Assembly (NCBI GenBank): GCA_937893145.1
Contig: CALBJW010000208.1
Coordinates: forward strand, 1 to 17,434
DNA from: an uncultured Prevotellaceae bacterium
GTDB lineage: Bacteria > Bacteroidota > Bacteroidia > Bacteroidales > Bacteroidaceae
DNA length: 17,434 nucleotides
Direction: 5' to 3'
Below are positions 13,609 through 17,434 of this stretch, piece by piece (position 1 is the stretch's first letter; the number at the start of each line of letters is the position of its first letter). A program made the position numbers and the translations under genes. Under the pieces are notes generated by a model, which saw only the letters and a list, made by a program, of their open reading frames with translations, was not told the DNA's origin and ran no database searches.

Positions 13609-14689
13609 CGTCTTCTGTTACTTGGTCAAGTTTCAGTTTGTCTGAGTCGTCACGCTTCTCGAAGTACTGGCGACGAAGAGGGTTTTGATGAGCTCGGTCG
13701 TACTGAACACGATTGCGTTCAATGTCGATAGCGGTGTAGATAGCCTCACGCATTGAGTCTGGCATCACTACATTCTTGCCGGCATTATTGAAGTCTGGAC
13801 CCACAGCTGGAGCACAAACAATCACTGGCATACCAGCAATATAGCTTACACCTTCGTCGCTGCAGAGAGCCTTGAAAGGTGTGATGCCCTGGTCGTGGTA
13901 CATAGCCAAGATAGCATCAAAGCGCTGGTAGTTGTTGCTGCCGAAGAGTTCATCTGCAGCATAAGGACCAAAACAGTGAACACCCTTGCCGAAGAGTTCA
14001 TCTATAGTAGGTTTGATGATTTCCTGCTCCTCTGTGCCGAAAAGTCCTTCTTCGCCACAACGAGGGTTGAGCGAAAGGACTGCAATGCGAGGATTATCAA
14101 TCATGAAGTCACGCTTGAGAGTCTTTTCAAGAATCTGCAACTTCTCAGCAATATTCTCTTTTGTAATCTGTTCTGAGATTGCAGAAAGAGGAAGATTGGT
14201 TGTTGCGAGGGCAACACGCAGATTGTCATGAATGAGAATGTTCAAAGCCTTAGCACCCTTACCGAGAGCCTTCTCGACAAGCATTGTTGTGCCAGGGAAG
14301 TCCTTCTGCACATTGCTGCGAGTAAGAGGAGCAGTCACGAGCAACTGTCCACGTCCTTCCTTCATGTCCTTCAATGCTGCGACAAGAGAACGGAGTGCTG
14401 CCTGTCCCGACTCCTGAGTTGGCTGTCCCATCTCAATCTTTACTTCTTCCTCACCGAATGGGTTAATCATATTCACAGACTTAGCCTGAATCTGTTCGTA
14501 AGAATCTCTTACCACGAATGAAGTCTGCGAACCAATCTGCTTGCGATGGAATGTTGCAATCTTTGGCGAACCATAGATTACAGGAGTGCAGATGTCGAGC
14601 ATCTCTTCGCACTCGAATGTTTTAAGAATCATTTCCAGACCGACACCATTAGTGTCGCCCTGAGTTATTGCGATAACTGGTTTTTCCAT
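13598..14689 (-). CDS. pdxA: PdxA-like protein lacking key metal and substrate histidines
   Basis: Full-length (363 aa) member of the PdxA family, NAD-dependent 4-phosphohydroxythreonine dehydrogenases of vitamin B6 synthesis. Recognisable parts: AITQGDTNGVGLEM (7-20), ESGQAALRSL (93-102), LLVTAPL (116-122), GPYAADELF (241-249), LAMYHDQGITPFKAL (261-275) and the Bacteroidota C-terminus NPLRRQYFEKRDDSDKLKLD. Key sites differ: the usual FPGHTE reads FPGTTM (Thr134), the TTHMP metal His is Asn165 (TTNLP), the NPHAG metal His is Arg210 (NPRCG), and SPDHGTA reads APAVGPD; only metal His265 remains. I compared with E. coli H136, H166, H211 and H266 from memory. The reading frame is intact, so this is an altered or non-canonical enzyme rather than an eroding gene. 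Treat the symbol as family only. Confidence 0.8.
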   Translation of the reverse strand: MEKPVIAITQGDTNGVGLEMILKTFECEEMLDICTPVIYGSPKIATFHRKQIGSQTSFVVRDSYEQIQAKSVNMINPFGEEEVKIEMGQPTQESGQAALRSLVAALKDMKEGRGQLLVTAPLTRSNVQKDFPGTTMLVEKALGKGAKALNILIHDNLRVALATTNLPLSAISEQITKENIAEKLQILEKTLKRDFMIDNPRIAVLSLNPRCGEEGLFGTEEQEIIKPTIDELFGKGVHCFGPYAADELFGSNNYQRFDAILAMYHDQGITPFKALCSDEGVSYIAGMPVIVCAPAVGPDFNNAGKNVVMPDSMREAIYTAIDIERNRVQYDRAHQNPLRRQYFEKRDDSDKLKLDQVTEDDAL

Positions 14690-14731
14690 TTATATATAAT
14701 TACGTATTACGAAATGTCAAATATCGAATAT

Positions 14732-14745
14732 CGTTCCGAAGAACG
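14732..14745 (-). promoter_or_regulatory. UUCG tetraloop hairpin between the DUF4837 and pdxA-like genes
   Basis: On minus, CGTTC-TTCG-GAACG folds as a 5-bp stem capped by the very stable C(UUCG)G tetraloop, 14 bases after the DUF4837 stop. There is no U run, and no promoter box lies in the 69-base spacer (14690-14758). It may act as an mRNA stability or processing element that separates the two halves of the operon. Confidence 0.45.
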
Positions 14746-14758
14746 TATCTGCACGAAC

Positions 14759-15775
14759 TTACTTGGCAGGTGTTTCCAGCGTATAGAGTGCTGCCTCCAT
14801 ACGGCGAAGCATAGTGCGCTTCATCTTGTTTGGAGCATAAACGAAACCTTCAACAACGATGACACGATTGTTGACTGTGTCGATGCGGCTGTGGCTAACG
14901 AAAGGACCGCCCATAGCATCGCCCTTCATTTCCCAAAGACCACGAGCCTCCATTGCGAATGTACCATTTACTGTGATGTTCTTTGTCCAAACAAACTCTC
15001 TGTTTGTCTGCATCCACTGTCCAGGATGACCGCCAGGGATGTTCTTCTTCATCACAGTGTCACGAAGTGCAACGTAAGGTCCCTTCTTGAGCATCTTCTC
15101 ACTAACGTATGGGAGTGAGTAGATGACAATGTTCTGAATAGCACTCAAACCATCGTCTGAAGCCCAGATGAAGTCCTCGCCCTGCTTCATTGACTTGAGC
15201 GAAGTAGGGATGTACATTGTGCAACCGAACTTCTCCTTTACTGCTTTCTCAAAATCAATGTTATGCTTATAAATCAAGTCATTAGCCTCGCGATTTATCT
15301 CTTCACTATTGATGAGAGACTCAATCTGCTTGGTATGTTCAGTGATGTATGTACTTGCTTCAATCTGGTTTGGAGCATTCACAGTGATGATAAGCTGCGG
15401 AGTAGAGTGAACATCTTTCTCGACATGCATCTTAGCCATTGTGTACTCACGGCCAATGTGTATCTTGATGATGTTGCGGAAGATGTTGGTGATATTGTCA
15501 AAATGCTTTTCCTCGATGTGGCTCTTGTGGAACTGTTCCTCTGCCTGTGGCAAACCGAGTATTGCCTTGTCAAGGATAGTCTGGACAGCCTTGCCCGCAT
15601 AACCCTGATAAACGCTATCGTCTGCTACCACCATCACTTCGTATGGATTGCCTGAAGATGCAGGAGTGAGGAGTGAACCTGAACGTCTGTGGCGCTTGCC
15701 ACCATTTGATGAATCGCCACAAGCAGCAAGTACAAGTGCTGCAATAGTAAGGAGAGTGAATATCTTAGTTTTCAT
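14759..15775 (-). CDS. DUF4837 family lipoprotein
   Basis: A 338-residue lipoprotein of unknown function. The signal is MKTKIFTLLTIAALVLAAC with lipobox LAAC and lipidated Cys19, followed by a short polar Gly/Ser/Arg-rich tether (GDSSNGGKRHRRSGS). The body begins SSGNPYEVMVVADDSVYQG, the usual DUF4837 opening, and contains EKFGCTMYIPTSLKSMKQGEDFIWAS and the late RMEAALYTLE segment. The ATG at 15775 is set by the signal peptide; an in-frame ATG at 15859 would place 28 polar residues ahead of it. It overlaps the rlmN stop by 11 bases. The family is conserved across Bacteroidales; no enzyme motif is seen. Confidence 0.85.
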   Translation of the reverse strand: MKTKIFTLLTIAALVLAACGDSSNGGKRHRRSGSLLTPASSGNPYEVMVVADDSVYQGYAGKAVQTILDKAILGLPQAEEQFHKSHIEEKHFDNITNIFRNIIKIHIGREYTMAKMHVEKDVHSTPQLIITVNAPNQIEASTYITEHTKQIESLINSEEINREANDLIYKHNIDFEKAVKEKFGCTMYIPTSLKSMKQGEDFIWASDDGLSAIQNIVIYSLPYVSEKMLKKGPYVALRDTVMKKNIPGGHPGQWMQTNREFVWTKNITVNGTFAMEARGLWEMKGDAMGGPFVSHSRIDTVNNRVIVVEGFVYAPNKMKRTMLRRMEAALYTLETPAK

Positions 15776-16793
15776 GCTTTTCTTTTTCTTTAGTTGAAAG
15801 TAATCCACATGCTGCGTATATGTCCTGACCTCGTGAGGCACGGATGGTGCATGTGACACCGTGGTTATTAAGATAGTCGCGGAAGGCAGTCATGCGTTCT
15901 GGAGTAACTTCGTTGAGTTCTACACCAGGAATCTTGTGCCAACGTATAAGGTTGACTCGGCACTCAAGACCGCTCAGCAGTTTTACTAATTCCTTTGCAT
16001 GGAGGTTGCTGTCGTTGATGCCTCCAAAGAGTATGTATTCGAAAGTCAGTCTGCGCTGATGACTCCAGTCGTACTTCTTCAGCAGTTCCATGATGTTCTT
16101 TGCAGGGAACTGCTTCTCGGCTGGCATCATGCTGAGTCGCTGCTCGTGGATAGGGGAGTGGAGCGATACGGCGAGGTGACATTCGTTTTCATCAAGGAAA
16201 CGATGAAGATTCTTCTTCAGTCCTACAGTTGATACTGTGATTCTTCGTGGACTCCATGCGTAGCCCCATTCTGCTGTCATTATGTCGAGGGACTTCAGCA
16301 CGTTGTCGAGGTTGTCGAATGGTTCGCCTTGTCCCATATACACTATGTTGGTCAGCGTGTCTGCATTCTCAACCGAATAGATTTGGTTCAGGATGTCGGC
16401 AACCTCAAGGTCGCCTTGCCATCCCTGTTTGCCTGTTTGACAGAACAAGCAGTTCATCTTGCATCCCACCTGACAACTAACACAAAGTGTGGCACGGTCG
16501 CCGTCTGGGATGTAAACGGTCTCAACAAAGTGACCGCTGATTGTGCGGAACAGGTACTTCACCGTGCCGTCCACGCTGCGCATTGCCTCGACTGGTTCTG
16601 AGCATCCCACCTCATAGCTCTGCGCAAGTTTCTCGCGGTTTGCCTTTGAGATGTTGGTCATGTCGTCGATTGAACGCACATGTTTTACATAAATCCACTG
16701 CGCTATTTGCTTTGCTGTGAATTTAGGCATAGAGAGTTGCAGGCACACGTCCTGCAACTCTATTAATGTTTTACCTAAAAGGGGTTGTGTCAT
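15765..16793 (-). CDS. rlmN: 23S rRNA/tRNA adenine-C2 methyltransferase RlmN
   Basis: Radical SAM enzyme that methylates C2 of A2503 in 23S rRNA and A37 of some tRNAs. At 342 aa it has the usual length. The iron-sulfur motif CxxxCxxC is CKMNCLFC (Cys111, Cys115, Cys118) after CVSCQVG. SAM-binding stretches include VYMGQGEPFDNLDNV, ITVSTVG and LAVSLHS, and FEYILFGGINDS is typical. The methyl-carrying Cys329 lies in GQDIYAACG near the C-terminus, so both halves of the two-cysteine mechanism are present. It follows glyA by 9 bases and its end overlaps the DUF4837 start, so it belongs to the same transcript. Sequence cannot decide between rRNA-only and dual rRNA/tRNA action. Confidence 0.95.
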   Translation of the reverse strand: MTQPLLGKTLIELQDVCLQLSMPKFTAKQIAQWIYVKHVRSIDDMTNISKANREKLAQSYEVGCSEPVEAMRSVDGTVKYLFRTISGHFVETVYIPDGDRATLCVSCQVGCKMNCLFCQTGKQGWQGDLEVADILNQIYSVENADTLTNIVYMGQGEPFDNLDNVLKSLDIMTAEWGYAWSPRRITVSTVGLKKNLHRFLDENECHLAVSLHSPIHEQRLSMMPAEKQFPAKNIMELLKKYDWSHQRRLTFEYILFGGINDSNLHAKELVKLLSGLECRVNLIRWHKIPGVELNEVTPERMTAFRDYLNNHGVTCTIRASRGQDIYAACGLLSTKEKEKHEN

Positions 16794-16802
16794 ATCAGTT
16801 TA

Positions 16803-17434
16803 TTACCACGCAAAGAGTGGGTAGTTCTTCATCTCTTCATTTACTTCACCACGAACCTTAGCGATAACTGCCTCGTCTTCTGGAGCGTTGAGAACCTCTT
16901 CAATCCAAGCTGCAATCTTGACCATGAGGTCTTCCTTTGCACCACGAGTAGTGATGGCAGGAGTACCAAGACGGAAACCAGAAGTCTGGAATGCGCTACG
17001 AGTATCGAATGGAACCATGTTCTTGTTGATTGTGATGTCAGCAGCTACGAGAGCGTTTTCAGCAACCTTACCTGTGAGGTCTGGGTACTTGCTGCGGAGG
17101 TCAACGAGCATTGAGTGGTTGTCTGTACCGCCAGAAACGATTGAGAAACCACGCTTTGTGAGTTCTTCAGCGAGAACTGCAGCGTTCTTCTGAACCTGTG
17201 CAGCGTACTGCTTCCACTCTGGCTTGAGACATTCGCCGAATGCTACAGCCTTAGCAGCGATGACATGTTCGAGTGGACCGCCCTGCTGTCCTGGGAATAC
17301 TGCTGAGTTGAGGAGCTGAGACATCTTCTTTACTACGCCCTTTGGAGTAGTGTAGCCCCAAGGATTGTCGAAGTCCTTGCCGAGAAGGATAAGACCACCA
17401 CGAGGACCACGAAGAGTCTTATGAGTAGTAGTAG
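16803..17434 (-). CDS. glyA: Serine hydroxymethyltransferase, C-terminal half (cut by window edge)
   Basis: PLP enzyme that interconverts serine and glycine with transfer of a one-carbon unit to tetrahydrofolate. The 209 residues present begin in the PLP-lysine segment TTTHKTLRGPRGGLILL, with the Schiff-base Lys at codon 17418-17420. They continue through FPGQQGGPLEHVIAAKAVAF and SGGTDNHSMLVDLR to the dimerisation and C-terminal domain with GTPAITTRG. The N-terminal half lies beyond base 17434, so the start and promoter are not seen. It heads the visible ten-gene run and supplies glycine and one-carbon units; serine, its other substrate, is also a sphingolipid precursor, though that link may be coincidence. 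Confidence 0.96.
   Translation of the reverse strand, partial: TTTHKTLRGPRGGLILLGKDFDNPWGYTTPKGVVKKMSQLLNSAVFPGQQGGPLEHVIAAKAVAFGECLKPEWKQYAAQVQKNAAVLAEELTKRGFSIVSGGTDNHSMLVDLRSKYPDLTGKVAENALVAADITINKNMVPFDTRSAFQTSGFRLGTPAITTRGAKEDLMVKIAAWIEEVLNAPEDEAVIAKVRGEVNEEMKNYPLFAW

Noticed and set aside
14546..15118. 190-residue open frame on plus spanning the pdxA-like / DUF4837 junction
   Set aside because: It runs across two convincing minus-strand genes and is Cys/His-rich only by chance of the reverse complement.
1..17434. Defence system, mobile element, CRISPR array or tRNA
   Set aside because: No repeat-spacer pattern, transposase, integrase, cloverleaf or nuclease-helicase cluster was seen; the genes are core metabolism, translation and envelope.

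Overview
The window reads as chromosome of a member of the Bacteroidota, most likely order Bacteroidales and probably a Prevotella-like lineage. Three things point there. Six gene starts are preceded by the Bacteroidota sigma-factor -7 box TAnnTTTG, with little Shine-Dalgarno sequence. Several families are largely confined to this phylum: DUF5686 with a carboxypeptidase-regulatory-like domain, DUF4837 lipoprotein, Wzi-type capsule assembly protein, and a 29-residue COX24/AURKAIP1-like protein. Finally there is a phosphoinositol lipid gene set. No tRNA, rRNA, insertion sequence, prophage or CRISPR array is visible. The genes look like stable core genome, about 45% GC by eye.

Layout. Positions 1-597 (minus) hold the N-terminal part of GAPDH, cut by the window edge. 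A divergent promoter region follows, then a YbiT-type ABC-F ATPase (895-2505, plus). A bidirectional terminator separates it from cytidine deaminase (2637-3116, minus). A second divergent promoter pair drives cytidine deaminase and a secreted glucosaminidase with LysM-like repeats (3225-4253, plus). After another bidirectional terminator come, on the minus strand, ribonuclease G (4333-5907), a tiny basic ribosome-type protein (6070-6159) and a large DUF5686 outer-membrane protein (6376-9015).

From 17434 down to 9212 lies one long minus-strand run of ten tightly packed genes. In transcription order they are glyA (partial), rlmN, a DUF4837 lipoprotein, a pdxA-like gene, a Wzi-like outer-membrane barrel, a lipocalin-like lipoprotein, a PgpA-type phosphatase, a GtrA-like membrane protein, a CDP-alcohol phosphatidyltransferase and an AUR1-like PAP2 enzyme. 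The last four match the Bacteroidota cassette for phosphatidylinositol and inositol phosphorylceramide. The expected route is: CDP-diacylglycerol plus inositol phosphate gives PI-phosphate, the phosphatase gives PI, and the AUR1-like enzyme moves the headgroup onto ceramide. The inositol-phosphate synthase often found with this cassette is not next to it here.

Points most worth a second look: the pdxA-like protein has lost two of the three metal-binding histidines and the substrate histidine of PdxA; the cassette lacks a neighbouring inositol-phosphate synthase and carries a GtrA protein of unknown role; the ABC-F protein has a degenerate second ATPase site; the ribonuclease G leader contains strong hairpins; and two genes carry short tandem duplications across their stop codons.
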